Shown: positions 7,813 through 16,827 of the stretch, piece after piece
Numbering within the stretch: the first letter of the stretch is position 1
Layout: each line of letters starts with the position of its first letter
Assembly: GCF_009734445.1 (NCBI RefSeq)
Contig: NZ_CP046457.1
Span: forward strand, 1,296,001-1,360,000
Origin: Candidatus Syntrophocurvum alkaliphilum
GTDB lineage: Bacteria > Bacillota > Syntrophomonadia > Syntrophomonadales > Syntrophomonadaceae
DNA: 64,000 nt
Reading direction: 5' to 3'
The notes under the pieces: model-generated
The model's database searches: none
What the model was told of the DNA's origin: nothing
What the model saw: the letters and a program-made list of their open reading frames with translations, nothing else
Translations under genes and position numbers: made by a program

Positions 7813-8655
7813 TTAGAAACTTTGTTCATCAGCAATACTATCTGTGAGATCTGAAATAATTTTTTCTATATCTAGTTGATTTAAGTTAAGTATTTCAATT
7901 GGCTCGCTAGAAACTGACTGTAACATTCCATCTATCCCTATTCCTATGCCCATTGAAATACTAATAAAATCAGCTAGATGAACAATAGCTGTAAGCTTTT
8001 GGTTTACTTCTGCTTTTTCTGGAATATGATGATGTTGTATAGCTTCCACTAGTTCAGCTGGTAAATTCCACTTTTCGGCTACTTTTGCTCCCACTAAAGC
8101 ATGATTAAAACCAAGCACTTTATCTTCTGCCTCCATAAAAGTAATTCCATCATGCTCAACTAACTCAATAACTTTATGATAATCTTGTTTTAAAAAATCA
8201 TTCAAAACAACTTTACCAATATCATGTAAAAGAGCACCTGTATAAGCTAAATCTAAGGCTGGAAACTTAGCCTTTTTAGCTATTGCTCTTGCTGCCATAG
8301 CAGAAGTCTGTGAATGTCGCCATAATTCACCAGGTTCTAAGGCATAAGCCTCTATATCTTGATTTAATATATCACTAACAGATGCTGCCATTACAATACT
8401 ACGTACAGTCCTAAAACCTAACAATACTATAGCATCAGTTACAGTTGAAATTCTACGTGGAAAGCCATAGTATGCTGAGTTTGCCAGTTTTAATACACTA
8501 GCTGTCATTCCTTGGTCTTGATTAAGTACATTATTAATATCTTGTGCAGTAGAGTTGTGGTCTTCAGTAAGTTCTATTACCTGTACAACGATATGTGGCA
8601 AAGATGGTAAATGATCAACAGCTTTTACAATGGTATCCATCTCAAGCCTCCCCAT
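7813..8655 (-). CDS. HDOD domain signalling protein
   Basis: The 280-residue product is essentially one HDOD domain: LPSLPHIVVQVIELTEDHNSTAQDINNVLNQDQGMTASVLKLANSAYYG at the start, then TVTDAIVLLGFRTVRSIVMAAS. A degenerate HD-like core, ALLHDIGKVVL, lies near residue 142 and WNLPAELVEAIQHHHIPE further on. HDOD proteins occur in signalling and cell-cycle or motility control, often without phosphodiesterase activity. No specific role can be given. SD AAGGAGG sits 7 bases ahead of the chosen ATG. The gene follows an unknown small gene and cobT in the same direction. Confidence 0.88.
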   Translation of the reverse strand: MGRLEMDTIVKAVDHLPSLPHIVVQVIELTEDHNSTAQDINNVLNQDQGMTASVLKLANSAYYGFPRRISTVTDAIVLLGFRTVRSIVMAASVSDILNQDIEAYALEPGELWRHSQTSAMAARAIAKKAKFPALDLAYTGALLHDIGKVVLNDFLKQDYHKVIELVEHDGITFMEAEDKVLGFNHALVGAKVAEKWNLPAELVEAIQHHHIPEKAEVNQKLTAIVHLADFISISMGIGIGIDGMLQSVSSEPIEILNLNQLDIEKIISDLTDSIADEQSF

Positions 8656-8674
8656 GTTTTAACCTCCTTAAGGT

Positions 8675-9118
8675 TTATTTCCAACTATCTATTCGCCTTT
8701 CTAAGTAATTTTTATATTCTTTTAATTCTTCACTTGTTTTAAATATAAACCTTTCGATATCATGTTTGCTTAAAGTTATTTCTTGTGGTTCTAAAATTTC
8801 TATAGTTCTAAACTCCTCTTTCATCGTAAATCTAATCAGGTCTTCTATGGTATCTGCGCTTAAACTTATTATAACAGGTGCATATGTTACTCTTTTACCA
8901 GTAATATCATCATAAATAGAGTATATTTCTTGACTCATGTCTATATCTTCAATATGAATTCCTTGAACAGGTATATTCCTTATTAATGAAACTTTATGCT
9001 GTCTTATTTCTTCAGCTACATGCTCAGAATCTTTTCCACCCATAAACAACTTTCCACCTTTGCTTTTACCCATATAATCAAAACGCACCTTTATTTTAAG
9101 CTTTGACACTTCTATCAT
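8675..9118 (-). CDS. Hypothetical protein
   Basis: I do not recognise this 147-residue protein. It appears soluble and mixed alpha/beta, with a charged C-terminal helix (about residues 115-147, ERFIFKTSEELKEYKNYLERRI). There is no signal peptide, membrane segment or obvious catalytic motif. It lies 12 bases after cobT and 19 before the HDOD gene in the same direction, so it is likely cotranscribed with both. Confidence 0.6.
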   Translation of the reverse strand: MIEVSKLKIKVRFDYMGKSKGGKLFMGGKDSEHVAEEIRQHKVSLIRNIPVQGIHIEDIDMSQEIYSIYDDITGKRVTYAPVIISLSADTIEDLIRFTMKEEFRTIEILEPQEITLSKHDIERFIFKTSEELKEYKNYLERRIDSWK

Positions 9119-9130
9119 CTCCTAATGTTA

Positions 9131-10057
9131 TTATAATTTAAATTCGTTAATACCTGTAACCATTTCCGCCAAGAATAGAGCAATAGATGATCCTAATCCT
9201 TCTCCATAGTTGAGGTCTAAATCGATCAGTGGTTTTATATTTAACTTTTTTAGTATAATTTGATGACCAATTTCTTCAGTTAGATTTGAAGCAATAAGAT
9301 ATTTTAAACACCTATTGTCAACTTCAACCGCTAATAAGGCAGCTACGGTTGTAACAAAACCATCTAACATTATAAATGTTTGTTTTTCAGCTGCTTTTGA
9401 TATAAATCCTACTAAACTTGCTAATTCTAGCCCTCCAAATCGAGCTAAAATATCTACTATATTATTCGAATTAGGAGTTCGTATTTTTAAGGCTTTTTTT
9501 ATAATATCGTTTTTTTTATCTAATACTTTATTATCCGATGAACCTCTACCAACTACTTTTTGCGGTGATACTTTCAAAAAAGATGAAACAACAGCCGAAG
9601 CACATATTGTATCACCAACACCTATCTCCCCTACTCCTATTATATCAAAATTTGTACCATATATTGTATCCCATACTTTTTCTCCTATTTTAATTGCTTG
9701 AATTACTTCTTCTTTTGTTAATGCATCTTCATACAAAAAGTTTTTGGTACCTTTTTTTATATTTTTATAAATTATTTCATTATTGTTAACAGTAGTTGAT
9801 AGCCCTATATCAACAATATATTCTCTTTTATTAATTCTATTTAAAAAGAAGCTAGTAGGAGATTTTTTGTTTAGGTGCTTTAATACTATTTCGTGTGAAC
9901 TAAAAGGGGTATAACTACTTGTATGTTCATAACTTATTCCATTATCACCTGCAAAAACAACTACACAATAATTATTTATATTACTGCAGTTATGCTTTTT
10001 TAATATATCTTTTATTTCGTTTATTTTTCCTAAACCTATATTTTTAATAGGATTCAA
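9131..10057 (-). CDS. cobT: Nicotinate-nucleotide:dimethylbenzimidazole phosphoribosyltransferase
   Basis: CobT transfers phosphoribose from nicotinate mononucleotide to the lower-ligand base during cobalamin assembly. Supporting motifs are VVFAGDNGISYEHTSSYTP near the N-terminus, GVGEIGVGDTICASAV in the middle, IMLDGFVTTVAALLA, and the late YGEGLGSSIALFLAEM whose Glu is the expected catalytic base. The protein has 308 residues, shorter than the roughly 350 of typical CobT, with the N-terminal helices reduced. A cobalamin-dependent methionine synthase at 47-49.7 kb is one possible consumer. No other cobalamin gene is in the window. Confidence 0.88.
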   Translation of the reverse strand: MNPIKNIGLGKINEIKDILKKHNCSNINNYCVVVFAGDNGISYEHTSSYTPFSSHEIVLKHLNKKSPTSFFLNRINKREYIVDIGLSTTVNNNEIIYKNIKKGTKNFLYEDALTKEEVIQAIKIGEKVWDTIYGTNFDIIGVGEIGVGDTICASAVVSSFLKVSPQKVVGRGSSDNKVLDKKNDIIKKALKIRTPNSNNIVDILARFGGLELASLVGFISKAAEKQTFIMLDGFVTTVAALLAVEVDNRCLKYLIASNLTEEIGHQIILKKLNIKPLIDLDLNYGEGLGSSIALFLAEMVTGINEFKL

Positions 10058-10147
10058 TTTGTAATACCTCTTTTCTTAAACTATGTCTATATAGCTACAT
10101 AACACTGATAATGAAATCTCTATACATACACTTTGGTGTGAAAACTA

Positions 10148-10867
10148 TTATAGATTTTTAAAAGCTATTTTTTTTAGTTGGTTTATTTCATGCAATTTTA
10201 ATTTTCTATAATCCCCTTTCTTCAAACCTTCGGTAGTTAGAAATTCTATAGCAGTTCTTTCAAGCTTTAATAGAGGATGCCCAACCTCTTTACACATGCG
10301 CTTTATCTGACGTTTTCTTCCTTCGTGGATAGTTAGTTCTATTTCACTTGAATCTTTTATATTTTCTATAAAATTAACCTTTGCAGGTGCAGTAATACCG
10401 TCTTCTAGTTTCACTCCTTTTCGAAGCCTTTCTATTTTTTCTTTGTTTATTTTACCTTTAATTAAAGCTTTGTATTTCTTCCTTATTTTATATTTAGGAT
10501 GAATCATAAGGTTTGTAAATTCACCATCATTAGTTAAAATTATTAGCCCCTCTGTGTCAAAATCAAGTCTACCGACTGGGTATAATCTAGCATCTATATT
10601 TTTCACTAAGTTTAAAACAGTTGGCCTACCATGTGTGTCTTTCACACTACTCAAATAACCTGATGGTTTATTTAATAAAATATATGTCTTCTGTTCTGGT
10701 TTTAATAATTTACCATTAACTTCTATTTTATCTCTACTAGGATTAATCTTTATTCCCTGCTTTAGTATCGTCTCTCCATTTACTGTAACCTTTCCTTTAT
10801 CAATTAATTCCTCAGCTTTTCTTCGTGATACTAAACCAGCTTCCGCTATATATTTAGACAATCTCAC
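10148..10867 (-). CDS. RsuA/RluB/RluE-family pseudouridine synthase
   Basis: The product isomerises a uridine in ribosomal RNA. It has an N-terminal S4 RNA-binding domain (MRLSKYIAEAGLVSRRKAEELIDKGKVTVNG). The catalytic domain carries the family motif YPVGRLDFDTEGLIILTNDG, where the Asp of GRLD is the catalytic residue, followed later by EGRKRQIKRMCKEVGHPLLKLER. The 239-residue length is normal. It is probably the 23S rRNA enzyme RluB, commonly found in Firmicutes near scpB, but here scpB is elsewhere. The exact target uridine is not determined. Confidence 0.9.
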   Translation of the reverse strand: MRLSKYIAEAGLVSRRKAEELIDKGKVTVNGETILKQGIKINPSRDKIEVNGKLLKPEQKTYILLNKPSGYLSSVKDTHGRPTVLNLVKNIDARLYPVGRLDFDTEGLIILTNDGEFTNLMIHPKYKIRKKYKALIKGKINKEKIERLRKGVKLEDGITAPAKVNFIENIKDSSEIELTIHEGRKRQIKRMCKEVGHPLLKLERTAIEFLTTEGLKKGDYRKLKLHEINQLKKIAFKNL

Positions 10868-11138
10868 AGCTGTAACCTACCTTTGTTTTGTGTTAAATTA
10901 ATTGTGGTTTCATACAAAAAGTCAAACTTAAATACGGAAATCGGCTAGCAAACATGTTTCGCTTAGCACTTATTATCTAAAATTTTTTGTAGTTACTTTT
11001 TGCAGCAAAACCAACTGTAATTTTAAAATTAAGCTATATAATACTTGTTCTCATTTTTTTATATTATTTCCTTTTAAATGTATTACAAAGCATAAAAATA
11101 GTGTTAAATATTAATAGTAGGGTAAGGGGGATTTTTAA
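10868..11138. other. Intergenic region between divergent genes
   Basis: This spacer separates a minus-strand and a plus-strand gene and should hold both promoters. It also holds a decayed copy of the MITE-like element described separately at 10922-11012. The remaining sequence is AT-rich. A ribosome binding site, AAGGGGGAT, lies just upstream of the ATG at 11139. Confidence 0.5.
10922..11012 (-). mobile_element. Internally deleted remnant of the 232-bp MITE-like element
   Basis: Read against the full copies at 43577 and 49741, this stretch keeps both ends and part of the centre in reverse orientation. It has ACTTAAATACGG then ATCGGCTAGCAAACATGTTT, then GCTTAGCACTTATTATCTAA, and finally GTAGTTACTTTTTGCAGCA. 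The intervening segments are missing. It is an old, non-mobile derivative. Confidence 0.75.
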
Positions 11139-12347
11139 ATGAGTATTAATGATAAAGCCATGGGAGCAATTTTAGGATTAGCATGTGGTGATGCCTTAGG
11201 TGCTCAAATAGAAGGCTATCATAAAGCTGAAATAAAAAATAATTTTGGTCAGGTAACTGATATTAGAGAGAATGAAAATATAGAATTACTAATAAATAAT
11301 GCCAATGACGAAAAATCTTTAAATTTTTTACAAAGGAAATTAAAACAAAAACGTATGCCAGGTATTTATACTGATGATACTCAACAAGCACTAATTCTCT
11401 GTGAATGTTTTAATTTATATAGAAATGTTGATCTTTCTTTTATAGCTAATCAATATATTAAATTTGCAAAATTTAAACCTAATTACGAATTTGGTTTGTT
11501 CCGCGGTGTAGGACCTGGCTTTGTCCAGGCTGTTTCCAACCTTATGCAATTTACTCCTTATGATGTTTCTGGAGTGAATAGTGCTGGAAATGGGGCAGCA
11601 ATGCGTATTGCTCCCGTTGGAATTTTTTATCATGATAACCTTGATATGCAACAAAAAGCTGTTATTGATATTAGTCTATTAACACATCGTGATATACGTG
11701 GTATTGCCGCAGCTTGTATTATTTCGTATTCAATAAGTTATCTAATTAACAGCACAAATAATTTTTCTATATTTAATTTTTTGCAATCACTTTATTCTTT
11801 TGTTTATAATACTGAAGAATATATGGTTGCTAATTACCCCACTATTATGTGGGATTTAGAAACAAAGCATCAAGTATCAAAAGCAATCAAACTAGTTGAA
11901 CAACTTATGGATTTAGATTATAATACTGCAATTGAGCATATAGATAAATTAGCAGCATCAACTAGTAATAACCCTAATTGTAACCATACTAGTCCTTTTG
12001 TCTTAGGATCAGTATTGTTTAGTTTATATCATTTTATAAAAACTAAGGACAATTTAGAAAACAGTATTATTAAAGCGGTAAATGAAGGTGGCGATACTGA
12101 TACGATAGGAGCAATGGTTGGTTGTTTATGTGGTGCACTTCATGGAGCTAAAGAAATTCCAGATCGGTGGACAAAAGCACTATTAAATTGTAATTTTTTA
12201 AAATCTATAGGAAAAGAATTAATGGATAGTTTACCAGAATATTCTAATAATGAAACTCTATATGAAAATGAAAAAAAGTTATGTAATTTCGAAAAAAATT
12301 ACAGATTAAAGTATATAAACTTGCTAAACCAACGACTAGGTTTATAA
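11139..12347 (+). CDS. ADP-ribosylglycohydrolase family protein
   Basis: This 402-residue protein matches the DraG/ARH family of dimetal hydrolases that remove ADP-ribose from proteins or small molecules. The metal-binding motifs are visible: MGAILGLACGDALGAQIEG at the N-terminus, GIYTDDTQQALIL near residue 75, and EGGDTDTIGAMVGCLCGALHG near residue 320. AGNGAAMRIAPVGIFY and SLLTHRDIRGIAAACIIS complete the core. No ADP-ribosyltransferase gene is adjacent, so the substrate is unknown. A ribosome binding site, AAGGGGGAT, precedes the ATG. The gene heads a plus-strand island of three genes. Confidence 0.9.
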   Translation: MSINDKAMGAILGLACGDALGAQIEGYHKAEIKNNFGQVTDIRENENIELLINNANDEKSLNFLQRKLKQKRMPGIYTDDTQQALILCECFNLYRNVDLSFIANQYIKFAKFKPNYEFGLFRGVGPGFVQAVSNLMQFTPYDVSGVNSAGNGAAMRIAPVGIFYHDNLDMQQKAVIDISLLTHRDIRGIAAACIISYSISYLINSTNNFSIFNFLQSLYSFVYNTEEYMVANYPTIMWDLETKHQVSKAIKLVEQLMDLDYNTAIEHIDKLAASTSNNPNCNHTSPFVLGSVLFSLYHFIKTKDNLENSIIKAVNEGGDTDTIGAMVGCLCGALHGAKEIPDRWTKALLNCNFLKSIGKELMDSLPEYSNNETLYENEKKLCNFEKNYRLKYINLLNQRLGL

Positions 12348-12384
12348 TAGTAGCTATACTTTTATTTAAACTGAGGAGAATTAT

Positions 12385-13248
12385 ATGTCCTATACTAGAA
12401 ACCTTGTAATTTTAACAGTAACTTTAATACTATTGCTAGGAATTTTAGCTTTAATAATGCCTCAAAGTAATAGTGTTAATTCTTCTAATGGGAATAGTTA
12501 TATAAATATAATTACAGAAACAATAACAGATAATAATAAACTTAAATTTTCAGAAGAAAAAACGTTGTCAATATTAAACTTCTATCTTGGTGACCATTTA
12601 GATACCGACGACGAATTAAATATAAGTGTAAGCAATGTTGATATTTCTTCAGATATAATAGAACTAACATTCCTGATTCGTAATGAAAATAGATGGATTA
12701 CCATACCTTGGTATATTACAACTAACATTTCACCTTGTTGTAATGAAGGCATAATGCAATTTAAAATTAAAAATGCAAAAATAGGTTATTTACCTGTTCC
12801 CCATAAAATTATAGATTACGTTATTAACAAATTGTCTTTTTCAAATTTTGAATACATTACTGTAAAAAATAATATTGTTTATTTGGATACAACAAATTTT
12901 CCCTTTACAGTTAAAGATATTATGCTTGATGAAAAAAATATTATAATACTCCTTGATGCCAATAAGATTATTTTATTAAACCCAATAAAAGAATTACTTG
13001 ATCAGGGTGATATAAACTCAATTATAAGAGATCTAATTATACCTGAAGCAAAAGCATTTGCTATAGATGTTGCCGAGATGTTTGTTTTATCTGATACAGA
13101 AATCACATATAATGATGTTCATAATTTATATAGTCGTTTTATGGAGCTTAGCTTACCAGCTCAGTTAGAGCTTATTAATACTACATATAAATACATTGAT
13201 GAAGATGATATAAATCTTTTGTTGGATCTATATAACGATTATTTATAA
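12385..13248 (+). CDS. Hypothetical membrane-anchored protein
   Basis: I cannot name this 287-residue protein. It has an N-terminal hydrophobic segment (residues 8-25, [18 protein letters not shown]) that looks like a signal anchor. The rest is probably extracytoplasmic, with an [21 protein letters not shown] stretch and alternating strand-like segments. The C-terminal 80 residues look helical. ACTGAGGAGA provides a good ribosome binding site. It follows the ADP-ribosylglycohydrolase by 37 bases and may be cotranscribed, but no functional link is evident. Confidence 0.6.
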   Translation: MSYTRNLVILTVTLILLLGILALIMPQSNSVNSSNGNSYINIITETITDNNKLKFSEEKTLSILNFYLGDHLDTDDELNISVSNVDISSDIIELTFLIRNENRWITIPWYITTNISPCCNEGIMQFKIKNAKIGYLPVPHKIIDYVINKLSFSNFEYITVKNNIVYLDTTNFPFTVKDIMLDEKNIIILLDANKIILLNPIKELLDQGDINSIIRDLIIPEAKAFAIDVAEMFVLSDTEITYNDVHNLYSRFMELSLPAQLELINTTYKYIDEDDINLLLDLYNDYL

Positions 13249-13367
13249 CCAAGTTTAATAAGTTTTTTGTTTATAATATTTTTCTTGTATTTTGTCTAAT
13301 TATTTTGTATTGTTTTAATTGTAGAAATAATCACAAAGTATTTCTAACATCAAATTTGGAGGAAAAA

Positions 13368-13943
13368 ATGAATCCTAAACCAATTAATAAACAAAAAATT
13401 GAAGAAGCAATAAAAATGATATTAGATGCTATAGGAGAAGATCCATCTAGAGAAGGCCTAGTAGACACACCTAAAAGAATAGCAAATATGTATGACGAAA
13501 TTTTTTGTGGTATAAATAATGATCCAGTTGAATTAATGGAAGTTTGTTTTACAGAACATCATGATGAATTAGTTTTAGTTAAAGATATTGCACTATATTC
13601 AATGTGCGAACATCACTTGCTGCCATTTTACGGAAAGGCTCATGTTGCTTACGTACCAAAAAAAGGCAAGATTGTAGGTATAAGTAAATTGGCCCGTGTT
13701 ACAGAAACCTATGCTAAGCGACCTCAACTCCAAGAAAGATTAACCTCTCAAATAGCAAACTGTATAAATGATACTATTGACCCTTTTGGGGTAGCAGTTG
13801 TAATTGAAGCTGAACATATGTGTATGACTATGCGCGGAGTTAAGAAACCAGGCTCTCTTACAGTAACATCTGCTGTAAGAGGAATTTTTCAAACACGTCC
13901 TGAAACTAGAGCTGAAGTTTTCTCACTAATTAATAAAAGATAA
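13368..13943 (+). CDS. folE: GTP cyclohydrolase I
   Basis: FolE converts GTP to 7,8-dihydroneopterin triphosphate, the first committed step to folate, and in many bacteria also to queuosine. The frame is open from 13305, but the ATG at 13368 is preferred because TTGGAGG lies just before it and because it gives the normal 191-residue length. Motifs: [19 protein letters not shown], the zinc and active-site segment [39 protein letters not shown], and [14 protein letters not shown] with the second zinc Cys. Folate matters here because ftcD, fchA, fhs and metH all use tetrahydrofolate. Confidence 0.95.
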   Translation: MNPKPINKQKIEEAIKMILDAIGEDPSREGLVDTPKRIANMYDEIFCGINNDPVELMEVCFTEHHDELVLVKDIALYSMCEHHLLPFYGKAHVAYVPKKGKIVGISKLARVTETYAKRPQLQERLTSQIANCINDTIDPFGVAVVIEAEHMCMTMRGVKKPGSLTVTSAVRGIFQTRPETRAEVFSLINKR

Positions 13944-13952
13944 ATTACCATA

Positions 13953-13989
13953 AAAAAACTCTAGCATTAAATTAAAGCTAGAGTTTTTT
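13953..13989. terminator. Bidirectional terminator between folE and fhs
   Basis: AAAAAACTCTAGC pairs perfectly with GCTAGAGTTTTTT around an 11-base loop. The flanks are A-rich on one side and T-rich on the other, so it can end transcription from both converging genes. Confidence 0.88.
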
Positions 13990-13997
13990 ATTTTAGA

Positions 13998-15665
13998 TTA
14001 AAATAGTCCTACTATTTCCCCGTCTGGTAATATATCTATTTTTTCTGCGGCAGGGGTTTTGCCTAACCCTGGCATTGTCATTATACTACCTGCTAAAGCT
14101 ACTATAAATCCTGCTCCAGCTGATAGCTTAACATCTTTTACTGTAATATCAAAATCTTTTGGTCTACCTTTTAGTGTAGGATCATCAGAGAAAGAAAATT
14201 GTGTTTTAGCCATACAAACTGGTAAATTTCCATAGCCTAGCTCTTCAAATTTTTCAATCATGTTTTGTGCATCTTTACTATATGTTACTGCATTAGCACC
14301 GTATATTTCTTTACATACTTTTTCGATTTTAGATGATATTGGTAATTCATCTTCATATAAGAAGTTAAATGTACTGTCCTTCTCTGCTGCTGCTACAACT
14401 TTATTCGCTAAATCTTCTCCACCTTTTCCACCTTCTGCCCAAACTCTTGATAAGGCAACTTCTGCTCCTAATGCCTTACATCTTTCAAAAATCATGTCTA
14501 TTTCTTCTGGTGTATCACTTGGGAATTCGTTAATAGCAACTACAACAGGAACACCAAATTTACTTAGGTTTTCTAAGTGTTTTTCTAGGTTTGTTAGACC
14601 TTCTGACAATGCTTCTAAGTTCTTTTCATTCAATTGACTTACAGCAACACCACCATGATTTTTAAGAGCTCTAGCTGTAGCAACTAATACTACTGCATCT
14701 GGTACTAAATTACCATAACGGCATTTTAAGTTAAAGAATTTTTCCGCTCCTAAATCTGCTCCAAATCCAGCTTCAGTAATCATGTAATCTGCAAGTTTTA
14801 TTCCTAGCTGAGTTGCCATTACGGTATTACAACCATGGGCTATATTAGCAAATGGTCCACCATGGACAAATGCTGGTGTGTTTTCTAATGTTTGTACCAA
14901 GTTAGGTTTTATGGCATCTTTCATTAAAAGTGCCATAGAACCTTCAGCTTTTAAATCACCTGCTGTAACTGGTTCTCCATCATAAGTATATGCAACTACT
15001 ATTCTCTTAAATCTTTCTTTTAAATCCATTAAATCATTAGCTAAACATAAAGCAGCCATGACTTCTGATGCCACACTTATATCAAATCCTGATTCTCTTG
15101 GAACACCGTTAACTTTTCCTCCAAGACCTACAATAATATTTCTAAGAGCCCTTTCATTTAAATCCATTACTCTTCTAAATACTATTTGACGAGGATCTAT
15201 GTTTAATGGATTACCTTGATGAATGCTATTATCCAATAATGCGGCTAGCAAATTATGTGCTGAACTAACAGCATGTATATCACCTGTAAAGTGTAAGTTT
15301 ATATCTTCCATAGGTAATAATTGAGAATATCCTCCACCAGCTGCCCCACCTTTAACACCAAAGCTAGGGCCTAAAGAAGGCTCGCGCAATGCAATAATTG
15401 TCTTTTTTCCAATCCTATTAAGAGCTTGTCCTAATCCAACTGTTGTTGTAGTTTTACCTTCTCCAGCAGGGGTAGGATTTATAGCTGTAACTAAAACAAG
15501 TTTTCCAGAAGGATTTGATTTTACTCTTTCACATGCGTCTAGAGTAACTTTAGCCTTATACTTACCATATAATTCAATATCATTTTCAGATAAACCTATT
15601 GTTGAGGCTATATCAGCAATTGGTTTCATTTCTGCATTTTGAGCAATTTGAATATCACTTTTCAT
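13998..15665 (-). CDS. fhs: Formate-tetrahydrofolate ligase
   Basis: This enzyme interconverts formate plus THF plus ATP with 10-formyl-THF. In glycine- and purine-fermenting anaerobes it runs towards formate and yields ATP. The start is set at the ATG at 15665, because GTGGAGGG just upstream is its ribosome binding site. A longer frame opens with GTG at 15680. The resulting 555 residues match the family. The ATP loop is [18 protein letters not shown] (about residues 62-79), followed by [19 protein letters not shown]. It is the last gene of the glycine reductase operon, 15 bases after grdD, which ties C1 metabolism to glycine reduction. Confidence 0.95.
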   Translation of the reverse strand: MKSDIQIAQNAEMKPIADIASTIGLSENDIELYGKYKAKVTLDACERVKSNPSGKLVLVTAINPTPAGEGKTTTTVGLGQALNRIGKKTIIALREPSLGPSFGVKGGAAGGGYSQLLPMEDINLHFTGDIHAVSSAHNLLAALLDNSIHQGNPLNIDPRQIVFRRVMDLNERALRNIIVGLGGKVNGVPRESGFDISVASEVMAALCLANDLMDLKERFKRIVVAYTYDGEPVTAGDLKAEGSMALLMKDAIKPNLVQTLENTPAFVHGGPFANIAHGCNTVMATQLGIKLADYMITEAGFGADLGAEKFFNLKCRYGNLVPDAVVLVATARALKNHGGVAVSQLNEKNLEALSEGLTNLEKHLENLSKFGVPVVVAINEFPSDTPEEIDMIFERCKALGAEVALSRVWAEGGKGGEDLANKVVAAAEKDSTFNFLYEDELPISSKIEKVCKEIYGANAVTYSKDAQNMIEKFEELGYGNLPVCMAKTQFSFSDDPTLKGRPKDFDITVKDVKLSAGAGFIVALAGSIMTMPGLGKTPAAEKIDILPDGEIVGLF

Positions 15666-15680
15666 TTTTTTACCCTCCAC

Positions 15681-16823
15681 TTAAAAATATTGAGATGATT
15701 TTAGTATCTCCATAGCTTTTTCCTTATCATCAGCAGCTAATAAAATTACAGGACCAGTACACCCCATGCCACTTGTAGCATAGATATTATTCTTCCACAA
15801 TAACCTCACGGCATCATCTAATTCTAAAATATCTATTCCATCTATTTGACTATTGGTGGTTTTTTCTGGCGGACATGTTATGTTCTCTTGTTGGTTTAAG
15901 TGCTTAGTTTCTTTTGGTTTATTAATATATTTATCGGCATTGGTTATTAATTCTGTAGAAATCTTGTTTAAATTATTCCTTATCATTGAGGCACAATATT
16001 CTATGGCTCCACATACTACTGGCATTCCAGAAGCACGGGATACTATACATACTATATTATCAATATCGGGTCCAACTCCTGGTCCATAGCCATACCCCAT
16101 TGTTTCATACTCCCCTCCACTATTATAAGCACTAAATAGTTTCATGAGAATATTACCTGTTAGGGTATCAGTTATAACAACATCAACACTTCCCATTATT
16201 AAGTCATTCCCTCTTAAAATTTGCCCACCATCACTCCTTTTTGAATGGCCCCATGTAAAATTGAATCCATTTTTACGCATATTATTTAATTGTCTTTCTA
16301 CTTGCCTAGCACCCTCAATATTAAGAATGCCTACAGTAGGATTATCTATACCATCTGTTTTGGCAACTGCAATGCCATAAACAGTGTTTTTAACCATACT
16401 TTTTATTCTATCTGTGTCTGATGTACCTGTTGTTGTTGCAATATACATTGGTTTACCAGTAGCAGGAGCTATTACTTTACCAACAGTTGCAACACCTATA
16501 GGAAAGGAATAATTCATAGCAACTGCACCATCAATAACATTTGCTTTAAGAAGTTCATTTAATTTTTCATGGACTTCTTTTTCATCTGTTACATTGTAAA
16601 CCTGTAAGTTTGTTTCAAGCGACTCACCAATAATAATTACTTCTAAGCTAGGATCTTTTTTCATAACTAATTCTGCAGCTTTTATTAGTTCACTAGCATC
16701 TATTTCACTGCCAGATATTGTTAATCCTATTTTTATTCTTGATAAGTTTTGTCCGGTTCGTAGGTTATAAGCTAGTTCAGAAAATACTTCTAAAACTAAG
16801 TCTTTTTTTATACCACTTTTCAA
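15681..16823 (-). CDS. grdD: Glycine reductase complex protein C, subunit GrdD
   Basis: GrdD is the alpha subunit of protein C. Together with GrdC it takes the carboxymethyl group from selenoprotein A as an acetyl-enzyme thioester and releases acetyl phosphate. The 380-residue protein shows FSELAYNLRTGQNLSRIKIGLTISGSE at the N-terminus and ATSGMGCTGPVILLAADDKEKA at the C-terminus. It belongs to the PlsX-like/phosphotransacetylase-like family. A TTG at 16823 is chosen as start because GGAGGTGAT lies 3-4 bases before it. The open frame extends 9 codons upstream, but that extension would contain the ribosome binding site. It is coupled to grdC, whose stop lies 4 bases before. Confidence 0.92.
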   Translation of the reverse strand: MKSGIKKDLVLEVFSELAYNLRTGQNLSRIKIGLTISGSEIDASELIKAAELVMKKDPSLEVIIIGESLETNLQVYNVTDEKEVHEKLNELLKANVIDGAVAMNYSFPIGVATVGKVIAPATGKPMYIATTTGTSDTDRIKSMVKNTVYGIAVAKTDGIDNPTVGILNIEGARQVERQLNNMRKNGFNFTWGHSKRSDGGQILRGNDLIMGSVDVVITDTLTGNILMKLFSAYNSGGEYETMGYGYGPGVGPDIDNIVCIVSRASGMPVVCGAIEYCASMIRNNLNKISTELITNADKYINKPKETKHLNQQENITCPPEKTTNSQIDGIDILELDDAVRLLWKNNIYATSGMGCTGPVILLAADDKEKAMEILKSSQYF

Positions 16824-16827
16824 GATA

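Noticed and set aside
13305-13943. FolE with a 21-residue N-terminal extension
   Set aside because: The ATG at 13368 has TTGGAGG immediately upstream and gives the normal family length. The extension lies in AT-rich leader sequence.
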